Assembly (NCBI RefSeq): GCF_000241265.1 | Contig: NZ_BAEE01000046.1 | Span: 1 to 37,767, forward strand | Length of the DNA stretch: 37,767 nt | Source of the DNA: Gordonia araii NBRC 100433 | GTDB taxonomy: Bacteria > Actinomycetota > Actinomycetes > Mycobacteriales > Mycobacteriaceae | Reading direction: 5' to 3' | Shown here: in pieces, positions 24,109 to 34,283 of the stretch | Layout of the letters: every line of letters starts with the position of its first letter | How positions within the stretch are numbered: the first letter of the stretch is position 1 | The notes under the pieces: model-generated | Told to the model about the DNA's origin: nothing | Databases searched by the model: none | The model's input: the letters and a program-made list of their open reading frames with translations, nothing else | Translations under genes and position numbers: made by a program

Positions 24109-24201
24109 ATGGCGGATCTGGTGATGGTGGGCATCGTCGTTGGCGCGGTGCTGCTGTGCGCGTGGGCGGTCCACGCGCTCGACCGATCGGCCCGGCGATG
24201 A
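24109..24201 (+). CDS. 30-residue membrane micro-protein upstream of and overlapping kdpF
   Basis: An ATG at 24109 with GGAGG at 24100-24104 (spacing 4) opens a 30-codon frame ending TGA at 24199-24201, so its stop overlaps the kdpF start as ATGA. The peptide is MADLVMVGIVVGAVLLCAWA then VHALDRSARR: one hydrophobic helix with a basic C-terminal end. Size, topology and coupling to kdpF resemble KdpF itself, the small stabilising subunit of the potassium pump, but the sequence differs. It may be a second small subunit or a coupling leader peptide. Confidence 0.65.
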   Translation: MADLVMVGIVVGAVLLCAWAVHALDRSARR

Positions 24202-24296
24202 GTGGCGACGGCGTGGTGATCGTCGCGCTGCTCGTCGTCGCGGCCGCTGTCGCCGGCTACCTGCTGCTCGCTCTCGTCGACCCCGAGAGGTTCTGA
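24198..24296 (+). CDS. kdpF: K+-transporting ATPase subunit KdpF
   Basis: 32 residues: a short MSGDG start, a single membrane helix (VVIVALLVVAAAVAGYLLLA) and a C-terminal LVDPERF, the hallmark ending of KdpF (usually Y/L-x-x-x-A-L-x-x-P-E-R-F). It stabilises the KdpFABC complex in the membrane. The start overlaps the upstream micro-ORF, and the stop is 2 nt before the kdpA GTG, with GAGAGG inside kdpF serving as the kdpA RBS. Confidence 0.92.
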   Translation: MSGDGVVIVALLVVAAAVAGYLLLALVDPERF

Positions 24297-24298
24297 GC

Positions 24299-26020
24299 GT
24301 GTCCGACACGGCAAGCGGGCTGCTGCAGGTCGCGGTGATCGTGGTGGCCCTGGCCGCCTTGTACATCCCCCTCGGCGACTACATGGCGTCGGTGTACCGC
24401 GGCACGCGCGACCTCGCCGTGGAACGACTCGTCTACCGAGCGGCGCGCGTCGACTCGGGTGCCGGGCAGAGCTGGCGCGCCTATGCGATCAGCGTGCTGA
24501 GCTTCTCGGCCGTCTCGATCCTCGTCGTGTACGCCCTACAGCGGTTCCAGGGGCTTCTTCCCTGGGCGGATGGAAAGCCCGGCGTCTCGCCGGCCATGGC
24601 GTTCAACACGGCGATCTCCTTCGTGACGAACACCAACTGGCAGTCGTATTCACCGGAACTCGTCATGAGCAATCTCGTGCAGATGCTCGGGCTCGCCGTG
24701 CAGAACTTCGTGTCCGCGGCGGTCGGCATGGCCGTGGCGATCGCGCTCGTCCGCGGGATCGCCAGCCGTGCAGGCACCGGCGATCTGGGGAACTTCTGGG
24801 TCGACCTGGTCCGCGGCACGGTGCGCATCCTGCTGCCGATCGCGTTGATCGTCGCCGTCGTCTTCCTCGCCGCGGGCGCCGTTCAGTCGTGGCGGACCGG
24901 GGTCGACTACACGCTGCTCGACGGCCGGCACGCCCGCAGCCCGGTCGGGCCGTTCGCGTCGCAAGAGGCGATCAAACTGCTCGGGACCAACGGCGGTGGA
25001 ACGCTGGCGGCGAACTCGGCGCACCCGTTCGCCAACCCGACCCCGCTCACCAATGTGGTCCAGGTGCTCGCGATCCTGGTGATCCCGGTGTGCCTCACCC
25101 GCACCTACGGAACTCTCGTCGGCGACCGGCGCCAAGGTCTCACCCTGCTCGCCGTCATGGCCGCGCTCTGGTCGGGGATGCTCGCACTCGCCTGGTACCT
25201 GCAGACGCGCCAGTCCGGGCTGGAGGGCATCGAGACGCGGTTCGGCGTGCCCGGCAGCATCCTGTTCGGGGTGTCGACGACGGGCACGTCGACGGGAGCG
25301 GTGAACGCCGCGCATGACAGTCTGGCCCCGGGGTCGGGCGGGGTGCTGCTGTGGAACATGCTGCTGGGCGAGATCGCCCCCGGCGGAGTCGGTTCGGGCC
25401 TGTACGGAATCCTCGTCCTGGCGATCACGACCGTGTTCGTCGGCGGTCTCATGGTCGGGCGCACCCCGGAGTTCGGGGGGAAGAAGGTCGGCCGGCGTGA
25501 AATGACCCTGGTCGCGCTCTACCTCCTGACGATGCCGGCGATCGTTCTGAGCGGCGCCGCGATCACACTGGTCGGCCGGTCCACGCCCGACTTCCTGCTG
25601 AACTCCGGGCCGCACGGCAGCGCCGGTGCCGCCCACGGGTTCACCGAGGTCCTTTACGCATATGCCTCGGCGGCGAACAACAACGGCAGCGCCTTCGGCG
25701 GGTTCACCGTCACCACCGACTGGTTCCAGATCTCCCTGGGCCTCGCGATGTTCTTCGGCCGGCTCCTCCCGATACTGCTCGTCCTCGCCCTCGCCGGTCT
25801 CCTCGCCGAGCAGATTCCCAGGGCGGCGGTGTCCGCCGATGCCGCGCCCGACGCGACCCCCGACGCCGCCCGGCTGTCGGCCGCCGTGCCCGACAGCGGA
25901 CTGCTCCCCACCCACGGCGTGCTGTTCGGCGTCCTGCTCGTCGGCACGGTCGTACTGGTCGCCGGCCTGACCTTCCTCCCGGCGATGGCGCTGGGACCGA
26001 TCGCGGAGGCCCTGCTATGA
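24299..26020 (+). CDS. kdpA: K+-transporting ATPase subunit KdpA
   Basis: 573 residues, about ten membrane helices; the ion-selective channel subunit of the high-affinity potassium pump. Selectivity-type segments are visible: [57 protein letters not shown] and [13 protein letters not shown], the four loops related to K+ channel filters. [16 protein letters not shown] follows the first helix, as in the family. The GTG start at 24299 was chosen from position after kdpF and the [10 protein letters not shown] start of the first helix. kdpB overlaps by 4 nt (ATGA). Confidence 0.97.
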   Translation: MSDTASGLLQVAVIVVALAALYIPLGDYMASVYRGTRDLAVERLVYRAARVDSGAGQSWRAYAISVLSFSAVSILVVYALQRFQGLLPWADGKPGVSPAMAFNTAISFVTNTNWQSYSPELVMSNLVQMLGLAVQNFVSAAVGMAVAIALVRGIASRAGTGDLGNFWVDLVRGTVRILLPIALIVAVVFLAAGAVQSWRTGVDYTLLDGRHARSPVGPFASQEAIKLLGTNGGGTLAANSAHPFANPTPLTNVVQVLAILVIPVCLTRTYGTLVGDRRQGLTLLAVMAALWSGMLALAWYLQTRQSGLEGIETRFGVPGSILFGVSTTGTSTGAVNAAHDSLAPGSGGVLLWNMLLGEIAPGGVGSGLYGILVLAITTVFVGGLMVGRTPEFGGKKVGRREMTLVALYLLTMPAIVLSGAAITLVGRSTPDFLLNSGPHGSAGAAHGFTEVLYAYASAANNNGSAFGGFTVTTDWFQISLGLAMFFGRLLPILLVLALAGLLAEQIPRAAVSADAAPDATPDAARLSAAVPDSGLLPTHGVLFGVLLVGTVVLVAGLTFLPAMALGPIAEALL

Positions 26021-28110
26021 GTCCCCATCCCGAGCACGACGCGATCGTCGGGCGTGGCGCATTCGACGCCCGCCAGCTGGTCGACGCGGTCCCGCAAGCT
26101 CTGGCCAAGCTGAATCCGAAGGATCAGGCCCGCAACCCGGTGATGTTCGTCGTCTACGTCGGCGCCGTCATCTGCGCCGCTCTCGCCGTCTGGCGCCCGT
26201 CGATGTTCGCGTGGGCCGTCGTCGCCTGGCTGTGGTTCACCGTGCTGTTCGCCAATCTGGCCGAGGCCGTCGCCGAAGGCCGCGGCCGCGCCCAGGCGGA
26301 CAGCTTGCGAAAGGTGAAGCGGGACACGATCGCGCGCCGCCTCGACGATGACGATCGGATTACCGAGGTGCCCGGCGCCCAATTGGCCGTCGGCGACCTG
26401 ATCGTCGTCGAGGCGGGCGAAGTCATCGCGGGCGACGGCGAGATCGTCGAGGGGATCGCCACCGTCGACGAATCCGCGATCACCGGCGAGTCGGCCCCGG
26501 TGGTGCGCGAATCCGGCGGCGACCGCAGCGCGGTAACGGGCGGCACCGTGGTGCTGTCGGACCGGATCGTCGTGCGGATCACGACCGAGCCGGGCCAGAC
26601 GTTCGTCGACCGCATGATCGCCCTGGTGGAGGGATCGTCGCGGAAGAAGACGCCGAACGAGATCGCGCTGAACATCCTGCTCACCGCGCTCACCCTGATC
26701 TTCCTCATGGTGGTGCTATCCACCGGCGCGTTCCAGCACTACATCGGCGACGTGCCCGACCCGGTCAAGCTGATCGCGCTGCTCGTCTGCCTGATCCCGA
26801 CCACCATCGGCGCGCTCCTGTCGTCGATCGGCATCGCGGGGATGGACCGGCTGGTGCAGCGCAACGTGCTCGCGATGAGCGGTCGGGCCGTCGAGGCCGC
26901 CGGCGACGTCGACACCCTGCTGATGGACAAGACCGGCACGATCACCTACGGCAACCGTCGGGCCACCGCACTGCACGCGGCCCCCGGGGTCACCCGCGAC
27001 GACCTCGCGTCGGCGGTTTACCGGTGCAGCCTCGGCGACGATACTCCGGAGGGACGCAGCATCATCGACCTGTGCGTCGGCGAATTCGGCGTGGCGCCGC
27101 TGCCGGAACCGGAACTCGCGTTGGCGCGCAGCGGCAGCGATCCGCGGTTCGAAGTGGTCGCGTTCACCGCCAACACCCGGATGAGCGGGATGGATCTCGA
27201 CGACGCGACCGGGCGCCATCGCCTTCGCAAAGGCGCGGCCGACGCGGTCACCGGCTGGGTGGAGTCGACCGGCGGGTCCGTGGCCGCCGACGTCAGGACG
27301 ACGGTCGACGAGATCGCCCGCAACGGCGGGACACCGTTGGTCGTCGCGACGGAGCATGACGGGCCGGCACGCGTCCTCGGCGTCGTCGAACTGTCCGACG
27401 TCGTCAAGCAGGGCATGCGGGACCGCTTCGCCCAGCTGCGGGCGATGGGCATCCGGACCGTGATGGTGACCGGCGACAACCCACTCACAGCGCGGGCGAT
27501 CGCCGACGAGGCGGGCGTTGACGACTTCATCGCCGAGGCGACGCCGGAAGACAAGCTCGCCCTGATCCGGCACGAACAGGCCGACGGGCGACTGGTCGCC
27601 ATGACCGGCGACGGGACGAACGACGCTCCCGCCCTCGCCCAGGCCGACGTGGGCGTCGCGATGAACACCGGGACCGCGGCGGCCAAAGAGGCCGGGAACA
27701 TGGTCGACCTCGACTCCGATCCGACGAAGCTCATCGAGGTGGTCGCGATCGGCAAACAGTTGCTGATCACCCGCGGCGCGCTGACGACCTTCTCGCTGGC
27801 GAACGACCTCGCGAAGTACTTCGCGATCCTGCCCGCCCTGTTCATCGCGACCTACCCGCAGCTGGAGTCGCTGAACATCATGCCGCTGCACTCGGCCCAG
27901 TCGGCGATCGTCTCGGCCGTCGTGTTCAACGCGCTGATCATCGTCGCGCTGATCCCGCTGTCGCTGCGCGGCGTGAAGTACCGGGCCGACTCCGCTTCCC
28001 GGCTGCTCGGCCGCAATCTGTTGATCTACGGGCTCGGCGGTGTGATCACGCCGTTCGCCGGCATCGCGCTGATCGACCTCGTCGTCCGCCTGCTACCCGG
28101 AATGGGGTGA
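26017..28110 (+). CDS. kdpB: K+-transporting P-type ATPase subunit KdpB
   Basis: 697 residues. It is the catalytic subunit, hydrolysing ATP to drive potassium entry. Motifs: FNPK-like [13 protein letters not shown] at the N-terminus, TGESAPV (about 155, actuator loop), the phosphorylated Asp in [11 protein letters not shown] (about 305), KGAADAV (nucleotide binding), and the hinge [21 protein letters not shown] (about 530). Six to seven membrane helices. All catalytic residues are intact. Start ATG overlaps the kdpA stop. Confidence 0.98.
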   Translation: MSPHPEHDAIVGRGAFDARQLVDAVPQALAKLNPKDQARNPVMFVVYVGAVICAALAVWRPSMFAWAVVAWLWFTVLFANLAEAVAEGRGRAQADSLRKVKRDTIARRLDDDDRITEVPGAQLAVGDLIVVEAGEVIAGDGEIVEGIATVDESAITGESAPVVRESGGDRSAVTGGTVVLSDRIVVRITTEPGQTFVDRMIALVEGSSRKKTPNEIALNILLTALTLIFLMVVLSTGAFQHYIGDVPDPVKLIALLVCLIPTTIGALLSSIGIAGMDRLVQRNVLAMSGRAVEAAGDVDTLLMDKTGTITYGNRRATALHAAPGVTRDDLASAVYRCSLGDDTPEGRSIIDLCVGEFGVAPLPEPELALARSGSDPRFEVVAFTANTRMSGMDLDDATGRHRLRKGAADAVTGWVESTGGSVAADVRTTVDEIARNGGTPLVVATEHDGPARVLGVVELSDVVKQGMRDRFAQLRAMGIRTVMVTGDNPLTARAIADEAGVDDFIAEATPEDKLALIRHEQADGRLVAMTGDGTNDAPALAQADVGVAMNTGTAAAKEAGNMVDLDSDPTKLIEVVAIGKQLLITRGALTTFSLANDLAKYFAILPALFIATYPQLESLNIMPLHSAQSAIVSAVVFNALIIVALIPLSLRGVKYRADSASRLLGRNLLIYGLGGVITPFAGIALIDLVVRLLPGMG

Positions 28111-28769
28111 GACTTGTGAAGAAGCTCCTGGCCGGAATGTTGCGCCAGCTTGTGGTCGGCGCCGTCGTGCTCGCCGCCGCGACGGTGCTGCTCGGACTGG
28201 CGTACCCGACCGTCACGTGGGGGATCTCCCGCCTCGGCGCGTCGAAGGCCGAAGGATCGGTGCTCACCGATGCGCGCGGTTGCCCCGCCGGCTCCGAACT
28301 CGTCGGAGTGGATCTGAAGGTGCCGCCCGGGGCTCCCGACCCGTATCTGCACTCACGGGTCGCCGGGACCGGCGACGATCCGCTCGCATCGGGCGATCCC
28401 AGTGCCTCGGCTGCGTCGAACCTCGGCCCCAACAACCCCGAGTTGCACCGCTTGATCGCGGCCCGCCGCGCGCACATCGCGGCGCGGGAGGGCGTGCCGC
28501 CCGCACAGGTACCCGCCGATGCCGTGACCGGATCGGCGTCGGGCCTGGATCCGCACATCTCGCCGGAATATGCCGCGATCCAGGTGCCGCGCATCGCCCG
28601 CGCGACCGGGTCCAGTCAGGCGCGGGTCCGCGAAGTCATCGCCCGACACACGCAGGGCAGGCAGTGGGGTTTCCTCGGCGAGCCCCGCGTCAACGTGCTG
28701 CGGGTCAACCTCGCCCTCGGTCACACGGTCGGTACATGCCGGCACGCCGGAGATCAGCCGCGGCGGTAG
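28107..28769 (+). CDS. kdpC: K+-transporting ATPase subunit KdpC
   Basis: 220 residues: one N-terminal membrane helix ([27 protein letters not shown]) and a periplasmic/extracytoplasmic domain. Family motifs [56 protein letters not shown] and [13 protein letters not shown] are present. KdpC raises the ATP affinity and stabilises the complex. The GTG at 28107 overlaps the kdpB stop (GTGA); a second GTG at 28116 (VKKLLAGM) has a better placed GGGGTGAG and is a real alternative. kdpD follows after 28 nt. Confidence 0.95.
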   Translation: MRLVKKLLAGMLRQLVVGAVVLAAATVLLGLAYPTVTWGISRLGASKAEGSVLTDARGCPAGSELVGVDLKVPPGAPDPYLHSRVAGTGDDPLASGDPSASAASNLGPNNPELHRLIAARRAHIAAREGVPPAQVPADAVTGSASGLDPHISPEYAAIQVPRIARATGSSQARVREVIARHTQGRQWGFLGEPRVNVLRVNLALGHTVGTCRHAGDQPRR

Positions 28770-28797
28770 CCGCCGGTCGGGTGTCTAGGATTCGGTT

Positions 28798-31320
28798 ATG
28801 AACTCGGCCGCCGCGGCGAGGGGACAACTCGAGGTGTTCCTGGGGTGTGCGCCGGGCGTCGGCAAGACCTTCGAGATGCTCGATCGCGCCCAGCACCTGC
28901 GGGCCGACGGCGTCGACGTCGTGATCGGGTTCGTCGAGACACACGGACGCGCCGCCACCGCCGCGATGGCGGAGGGCCTCGAAGTCGTGCCGCGCCGACG
29001 CGTCGAGTATCGGGGAACGGTGCTGGAGGAGATGGATCTCGACGCGGTGCTGGCGCGCAAGCCGAGGGTCGTGCTGGTCGACGAGCTCGCGCACAGCAAC
29101 GCGCCCGGATCGCGGCATCCCAAGCGCTGGAATGACATCGACGACATCCTCGACGCCGGCATCGATGTCCTCTCGACGGTGAACATCCAGCACCTGGAGA
29201 GCCTGAACGACGTCGTCGCCGGGATCACCGGCGTGATCCAGCGCGAGACCGTTCCGGATGACGCGGTGCGTCGCGCCGACCAGATCGAGCTGGTCGACAT
29301 CGAGCCGCAGGCACTGCGCCGCAGGCTGGCCGACGGAAAGGTGTACGGCCCGGAACGCGCGGAGGGGGCGCTGGCCAACTTCTTCCGCCAGGGGAACCTC
29401 ACCGCACTTCGCGAGCTCGCCCTGCTCTGGCTCGCCGACCGCGTCGACGAGAAGCTGGCCGACTACCGCGCCGCCAACGCCATTACCGACACCTGGGAGG
29501 CGCGTGAGCGGGTGGTCGTCGCCATCACCGGCGGCCTGGAATCGGCGGCGTTGATCCGCCGGGCCCGCCGCATCGCATCGCGGTCGAGCGCCGAACTCTT
29601 GGTCGTCCGTGTCGTGCGCGGCGACGGGCTCGTCAACACCGCCGTCGACATGGAGGCACTGCGGTCGCTCGCGGCCGGATTCGGCGCGTCGATCAGCACG
29701 ATCGTCGGAGACGACGTGCCCGAAACCCTCCTCGAGTACGCCCGCGGCGTCAATGCGACGCAGTTGGTCCTGGGAACGTCGCGCCGGCCGCGTTGGCGCA
29801 GGCTGTTCGACGAAGGTGTGGGCGCGGCGGTCGTCCGCGACAGCGGCAAGATCGACGTGCACATGGTCACCCACGATCAGGCGTCGGCACGGCGCAACCC
29901 GCTCGACATCCGGGCGACCCGCTTCCACCGCCCGTTGACCTGGGTCTTGGCCGTCGTAATTCCGGTGTTCGTCGGGGCCGTCCTGGTCCCGCTCGACCAG
30001 CATCTCGGACTGGCCAGCGAGTCCGCGGTGTTCACCATCGGGATCCTCGCCGTCGCCCTGCTCGGCGGTGTCGGGGCCGCGGTGCTCTCGGCACTGGTGT
30101 CGGGCCTGTTGCTCAACTTCCTGTTCGCCCACCCGCGACGCACCTTCACGATCAGCGAGCCGGACAGCATCATCACCATCGCGGTCATGCTGATCACCGC
30201 GATAGCCGTTGCCGCGCTGGTGGATTCGGCGAATAGGCGCCGCCGGGAGGCGAGGCAGGCGAGTCGTGATGCCGAACTGGTCTCGGTGTTCTCCAGCGCC
30301 GTGCTCAACGACGCGGCGGTGCCCGATCTGCTGGGGCGCGTGCAGGAGACCTATCAGCAGGACGCGGTCGCGCTCATTCGGCGCGGCGACCGGGAGACCG
30401 ATGTGCGGGCGTTCGTGGGACCGGATCCGCCCGTCACGGCCGATGCCGCGTCCACGGTGTGCGAGGCGTCGGGCGGCCAGTACGCGTTGCTGCTGCGCGG
30501 CCCGGAGGTCGACGTGCGCGATCGCCGCGTGCTCTCCGCCGTCGCCGACCAGGTCGCGGCAGCGGTCGAACGGGACCGGCTGGCCGGGCAGGCGGCCGAG
30601 GCGGACGAGATCGCGCGGACCGACGAACTCCGGCGCGCCCTGCTCGCCGCGGTCAGCCACGACCTGCGGACGCCGCTCGCCGCGGCCAAGGCAGCGGTGT
30701 CCAGCCTGCGCAGCCCGAACTGGACGCTCGACGACGAGGACACGGCCGAACTGCTGGCCACGATCGAGGAGTCGCTGGACCAGCTGACGGCACTGGTGGG
30801 CAATCTGCTCGATTCCTCGAGACTCGCCGCCGGTGTCGTTTCTCCCGTGGTGAACCGCATCTATCTGCCGGAGGTGATCCATCGGGTGCTCGCTTCCGGT
30901 AACCGTTCCGCGGAGGTCCGCGTGGGCTGCTCCTGGGCGTACGCCGACGCGGGTCTGCTGGAGCGGGCGCTGGCCAACCTCATCGACAACGCGCTCCTGC
31001 ACGGCAGCGGCACGGTCGAGGTCGAGACGGCCGTCGACGTGTCGGACGCGGGGGAGGAGCGTTGTCTGGTGCGCGTGGTGGACCACGGTGCGGGGATTCC
31101 GCCCGAGGAGCGCGAGCGCGCTTTCCGGCCGTTCCAGCAGTACGGCGACCACGGCCGCGCCGGCTCCGGGGTGGGTCTGGGTCTGTCCGTCGCCCACGGC
31201 TTCGTCGCCGCGATGGGCGGGCGGCTGACGGCCGGGGATACGCCGGGCGGCGGAACGACCATGGTCGTCGACCTGCCGTTGACGCGCGACGGCTCGACGC
31301 CGGAGACCGGCGATGGCTAG
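28798..31320 (+). CDS. kdpD: Sensor histidine kinase KdpD
   Basis: 840 residues, full-length KdpD layout. The N-terminal KdpD domain has Walker A GCAPGVGKT (16-24) and VLVDELAHSNAPGSRHPKRW; a USP-like domain follows (about 235-365). Four membrane helices lie at about 379-475, then a cytoplasmic GAF-like stretch, the HisKA box AVSHDLRTPLAAAKAAV with the phosphorylated His at about 622, and the ATPase boxes NLIDNALLHG, DHGAGIP and GSGVGLGLSVAHG. It senses low potassium or turgor and phosphorylates KdpE. The kdpE ATG overlaps its 3' end by 8 nt. Confidence 0.96.
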   Translation: MNSAAAARGQLEVFLGCAPGVGKTFEMLDRAQHLRADGVDVVIGFVETHGRAATAAMAEGLEVVPRRRVEYRGTVLEEMDLDAVLARKPRVVLVDELAHSNAPGSRHPKRWNDIDDILDAGIDVLSTVNIQHLESLNDVVAGITGVIQRETVPDDAVRRADQIELVDIEPQALRRRLADGKVYGPERAEGALANFFRQGNLTALRELALLWLADRVDEKLADYRAANAITDTWEARERVVVAITGGLESAALIRRARRIASRSSAELLVVRVVRGDGLVNTAVDMEALRSLAAGFGASISTIVGDDVPETLLEYARGVNATQLVLGTSRRPRWRRLFDEGVGAAVVRDSGKIDVHMVTHDQASARRNPLDIRATRFHRPLTWVLAVVIPVFVGAVLVPLDQHLGLASESAVFTIGILAVALLGGVGAAVLSALVSGLLLNFLFAHPRRTFTISEPDSIITIAVMLITAIAVAALVDSANRRRREARQASRDAELVSVFSSAVLNDAAVPDLLGRVQETYQQDAVALIRRGDRETDVRAFVGPDPPVTADAASTVCEASGGQYALLLRGPEVDVRDRRVLSAVADQVAAAVERDRLAGQAAEADEIARTDELRRALLAAVSHDLRTPLAAAKAAVSSLRSPNWTLDDEDTAELLATIEESLDQLTALVGNLLDSSRLAAGVVSPVVNRIYLPEVIHRVLASGNRSAEVRVGCSWAYADAGLLERALANLIDNALLHGSGTVEVETAVDVSDAGEERCLVRVVDHGAGIPPEERERAFRPFQQYGDHGRAGSGVGLGLSVAHGFVAAMGGRLTAGDTPGGGTTMVVDLPLTRDGSTPETGDG

Positions 31321-32029
31321 CGCGGTCGACCGGGGACGGGTGCTCGTCGTCGACGACGAGCCGCAGTTGCTGCGCGCGTTGCGGATCAATCTGAAGGCCC
31401 GCGGATTCGAGGTGGTGACCGCTGCGACCGGAACCGCGGCTCTCGCGGCCGTCGCGAAGTCGATTCCCGACGTCGTCGTGCTCGACCTCGGTCTGCCCGA
31501 TATCGGCGGCCTGGAGGTCCTCGCCGGTCTGCGCGGGTGGACGAATGTGCCGGTGATCGTCCTCTCGTCGCGCACCGATTCGTCGGACAAGGTGTCCGCG
31601 CTCGATGCCGGGGCCGACGACTACGTGACCAAACCGTTCGGGATGGAGGAACTCGTCGCCCGGCTGCGGGCCGCGATTCGTCGTGGCGCGGCAGCGGCGC
31701 CGACGCTGGACGACCCGGTCGTCCGGGTGGGTGCGGTCCAGATCGATCTCGCGGGCAAGCGGGTCACCAGGGATGGCGAGGCGATCCGTTTGACGCCCAC
31801 CGAGTGGGGGATCTTGGACCTGCTGGTCCGCAACCAGGGCAATCTGGTCTCGCAACGGGAGATCCTCAGCGCGGTGTGGGGTCCGAGCTACGTGGAGCAG
31901 ACCAACTATCTGCGGGTCTACCTCGCCACCCTGCGACGAAAGCTCGAGGTCGATCCGTCGCGCCCGCGCATGCTCGTCACCGAATCCGGTATGGGGTACC
32001 GCTTCGTCGCCGACGCGCCCGACGCATAG
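31313..32029 (+). CDS. kdpE: Response regulator KdpE (OmpR/PhoB family)
   Basis: 238 residues. The receiver domain has acidic pocket D14/D15 (VLVVDDEPQ), the phosphorylated D58 in VVVLDLGLPDIGG and the conserved Lys in DDYVTKPFG. The C-terminal winged helix is RLTPTEWGILDLLVRNQGNLVSQREIL...TNYLRVYLATLRRKLE. It activates kdpFABC on phosphorylation by KdpD. The start ATG lies within the last codons of kdpD. It converges on the M20 peptidase gene with a 9-bp gap and no terminator between them. Confidence 0.96.
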   Translation: MASAVDRGRVLVVDDEPQLLRALRINLKARGFEVVTAATGTAALAAVAKSIPDVVVLDLGLPDIGGLEVLAGLRGWTNVPVIVLSSRTDSSDKVSALDAGADDYVTKPFGMEELVARLRAAIRRGAAAAPTLDDPVVRVGAVQIDLAGKRVTRDGEAIRLTPTEWGILDLLVRNQGNLVSQREILSAVWGPSYVEQTNYLRVYLATLRRKLEVDPSRPRMLVTESGMGYRFVADAPDA

Positions 32030-32038
32030 CGAGCGTCC

Positions 32039-33232
32039 TCAGCGGAGCAAGCGGTGTGCGATGAGGGCGTAGAGCTTCGCCGCCGTCAGCAGGTCGTCCA
32101 CGGCGACCGACTCGTCGACCTGGTGGGCCTGGGAGTTGATGTCACCGGGACCGAGGACGATCGACTCGATGCCGAGGTCGCGGTGCAGGAACCCGGCGTC
32201 GCAGGCGGCACTCCACACGCGCGGGACGGAATCGAGTCCGAGCGATCCCAGCGCGGACACGACCCCGGTGGTCAGCGGATGGTCGAGCGGGGTGGCGAAC
32301 GCCGGGGTCTCCGAATCGACGGTCACCGTCACGGACGCCTCGTCGGGCAGCCCGAGGGCGGCGAACCGGGCGCGCAGATCGTCGGCGACGACGTCGATCT
32401 GCTCGTCGGGCAGCAACCGGCGGTCGACGCCGAGCCGGCAATCGGCCGCGACCACGTTGATGCCCTGCCCGCCCGCGATGGTGCCGACGTTCCACGTCGC
32501 CGGGCCGAGTTCGGGGTGCGGATGCTCGGTCAGGCGCCGCCCGTCGTCGGCGATCGCCGTGAGCACCTGCCCGGCGACGGTGATCGCGCTGCATCCGTCG
32601 CCTGGTCGCCCGGCGTGCGCCGCCTTGCCGGTGACGGTGATGTCCAGATTGGCGGTGCCGCGTCCGGCGCGCACGGCCCGCAGGTCGGTCGGTTCGGCGA
32701 CGATGCAGCCGAGGACGCCGGAGGCGCTGTCGCGGTCGGCGACATACGAACGGGCGCCGAGCCCGCCCGCCTCTTCGTCGACGGTGCAGACGAACTCGAC
32801 CTGTCCTCGAAGTTCAGTTCCGGCCAGGGCGCCCATGGCGGCCACGATCGCGGCGAGCCCGCCCTTCATATCGGTGGCGCCGCGCCCGATCAGCCGACCG
32901 CCGGATACCCGGGCGCCGAATGGATCGCCGGACCAGCCGGAGCCGGCCGGCACCACGTCGGAATGACCGAGAAACATCAGCGTCGGCGCCGTCGGGGAGG
33001 GGGCGCCGGGCAGCGTCGCGACGACGTTGGGACGCCCGGGGGCGACCTCGGTCACCGTCACCTCGAGGCCGGTCAGTCGGCAGGCATCGGCGAGCGCCGC
33101 AGCCGTCGATGCCTCGGTTCCCCCGGGATTCTCGCTGCGCTCCGCGATCAACGCCGATGCCAGATCGACGATCGGGCCGGCCGAGAGGGCTCCCAGCAAT
33201 GACTCCTCGTCGACCGTCAGCGAGGTCGTCAT
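32039..33232 (-). CDS. M20 family metallopeptidase (ArgE/DapE-like)
   Basis: 397 residues. A two-zinc hydrolase: LGHSDVVPAG supplies the first His, IGRGATDMKGGLAA the bridging Asp, CTVDEEAGG the catalytic Glu and metal Glu, VAEPTDLRAV the next ligand and NSQAHQVDESV the last His. Between them is the lid/dimerisation domain (GTANLDITVTGKAAHAGRPGDGCSAI). It would cleave an N-acyl amino acid or amide such as acetylornithine or succinyl-DAP; the family's broad substrate use leaves the substrate open. GAGGAGA lies 8 nt before the ATG. It stands alone on the minus strand, divergent from the next gene over 73 bp. Confidence 0.9.
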   Translation of the reverse strand: MTTSLTVDEESLLGALSAGPIVDLASALIAERSENPGGTEASTAAALADACRLTGLEVTVTEVAPGRPNVVATLPGAPSPTAPTLMFLGHSDVVPAGSGWSGDPFGARVSGGRLIGRGATDMKGGLAAIVAAMGALAGTELRGQVEFVCTVDEEAGGLGARSYVADRDSASGVLGCIVAEPTDLRAVRAGRGTANLDITVTGKAAHAGRPGDGCSAITVAGQVLTAIADDGRRLTEHPHPELGPATWNVGTIAGGQGINVVAADCRLGVDRRLLPDEQIDVVADDLRARFAALGLPDEASVTVTVDSETPAFATPLDHPLTTGVVSALGSLGLDSVPRVWSAACDAGFLHRDLGIESIVLGPGDINSQAHQVDESVAVDDLLTAAKLYALIAHRLLR

Positions 33233-33305
33233 GCCGCTGCTCTCCTCACTGGGTCATTCGTCAACGATGCGGGTCACATCCCCACCGATAGTAAGGTGGC
33301 AGGCG

Positions 33306-34283
33306 ATGACCAGCACCGTGTACTTCCTCATCGCAGTGATCGCCCTGGCCGGCGCCGGGGTTTTGCTGTGGCTCGACCACCAGCGCTCGTCGGTGACCAG
33401 GCGCCACCGCGAGGTGTGGGGCGAGACGCACGACTTCACCTACCGCGAGTCCGACACGAAGCTGCGCCGCGTCTTCCGCCGCGCGGCGATGGATGTTCCC
33501 GACCACGTCGAGGTGCGCGACGTCGCGTTCGGTGATTACGACGGTGCCGAGGCGGTGGTCTTCGATCTCACCGAGACCGGGACGATCGTCGCCGTGCGGC
33601 GGCAGGCGTCGTCGCAGGTCATTCTCGACCTGCGCCACGAAGACGTCCTGGCACCCGCCGAAACCGACGTCGAGCTGCTGGGCGCGATGGGCCCGCGCGT
33701 GATGTTCTCCAACAACCTCGAAGTCGCGCGGCGGGTGTGCGATCGCCGGATGATCGCGCTGGCCAACGCCGCACCGGCCTACATTGAGGTGCTGTGGACC
33801 GAGGGCAAATGGGTGCTCGGCTCGATGCCGCTGACGAACGATCAGAAGCGCCTCGACGCAGCGCTCGACGTCGTTCGCCGCTTCGCCGACCTGCTCCGCG
33901 TCTTGCCGCCGTCGGTGGACCCCCAGGATGCCCCCGACCCGCGCGACCCGCACGGCCCGACCAACGCCGAACTCGCCGACGAGAAGACCGAGAACATGCG
34001 GGACAAGCGTCGCCGGGAAGCCGTCGAGCGCGAGGCGGCCGACAATGCCGACGCGCAGACGGTCGTGACTCCGGTCCCGACCCGTCCGCCCGGTCCGGAC
34101 CCGGCACCGTCCCTCGGCGGCGCGTGGGCCCCGTTCGCCGAGGACGAGCAGCCGCCCCAGCCCGGGCAGCGACCGCCCGGGCCCAACGCCGGGCCGCGCA
34201 CTCCGCAGCCGGGCGGGGTTCCGCCCGGGCAGCAGCGCCTGCGGCCGAACCGATCGCCGCTTCGCCCCGGCGACGACCGGTGA
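33306..34283 (+). CDS. Rv0383c-like membrane-anchored protein with Pro-rich C-terminus
   Basis: 325 residues. A single N-terminal hydrophobic helix (VYFLIAVIALAGAGVLLWL, residues 4-22) anchors a domain of about 180 residues (WGETHDFTYRESDTKLRRVF ... ANAAPAYIEVLWTEGKWVLG). A low-complexity charged, then Pro/Gly-rich tail follows from about 210 (DAPDPRDPHGP, repeated PPG/PQPG). The order before pyrE matches Rv0383c of M. tuberculosis. RBS AAGGTGG lies 6 nt before the ATG; the long upstream open frame is not used because it lies in the divergent gene. The stop overlaps pyrE by 3 nt. Function unknown. Confidence 0.75.
   Translation: MTSTVYFLIAVIALAGAGVLLWLDHQRSSVTRRHREVWGETHDFTYRESDTKLRRVFRRAAMDVPDHVEVRDVAFGDYDGAEAVVFDLTETGTIVAVRRQASSQVILDLRHEDVLAPAETDVELLGAMGPRVMFSNNLEVARRVCDRRMIALANAAPAYIEVLWTEGKWVLGSMPLTNDQKRLDAALDVVRRFADLLRVLPPSVDPQDAPDPRDPHGPTNAELADEKTENMRDKRRREAVEREAADNADAQTVVTPVPTRPPGPDPAPSLGGAWAPFAEDEQPPQPGQRPPGPNAGPRTPQPGGVPPGQQRLRPNRSPLRPGDDR

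Noticed and set aside
28705..31590. 961-codon minus-strand open frame opposite kdpD
   Set aside because: Antisense shadow of kdpD/kdpE; composition is Arg/His/Gln-rich without domains.
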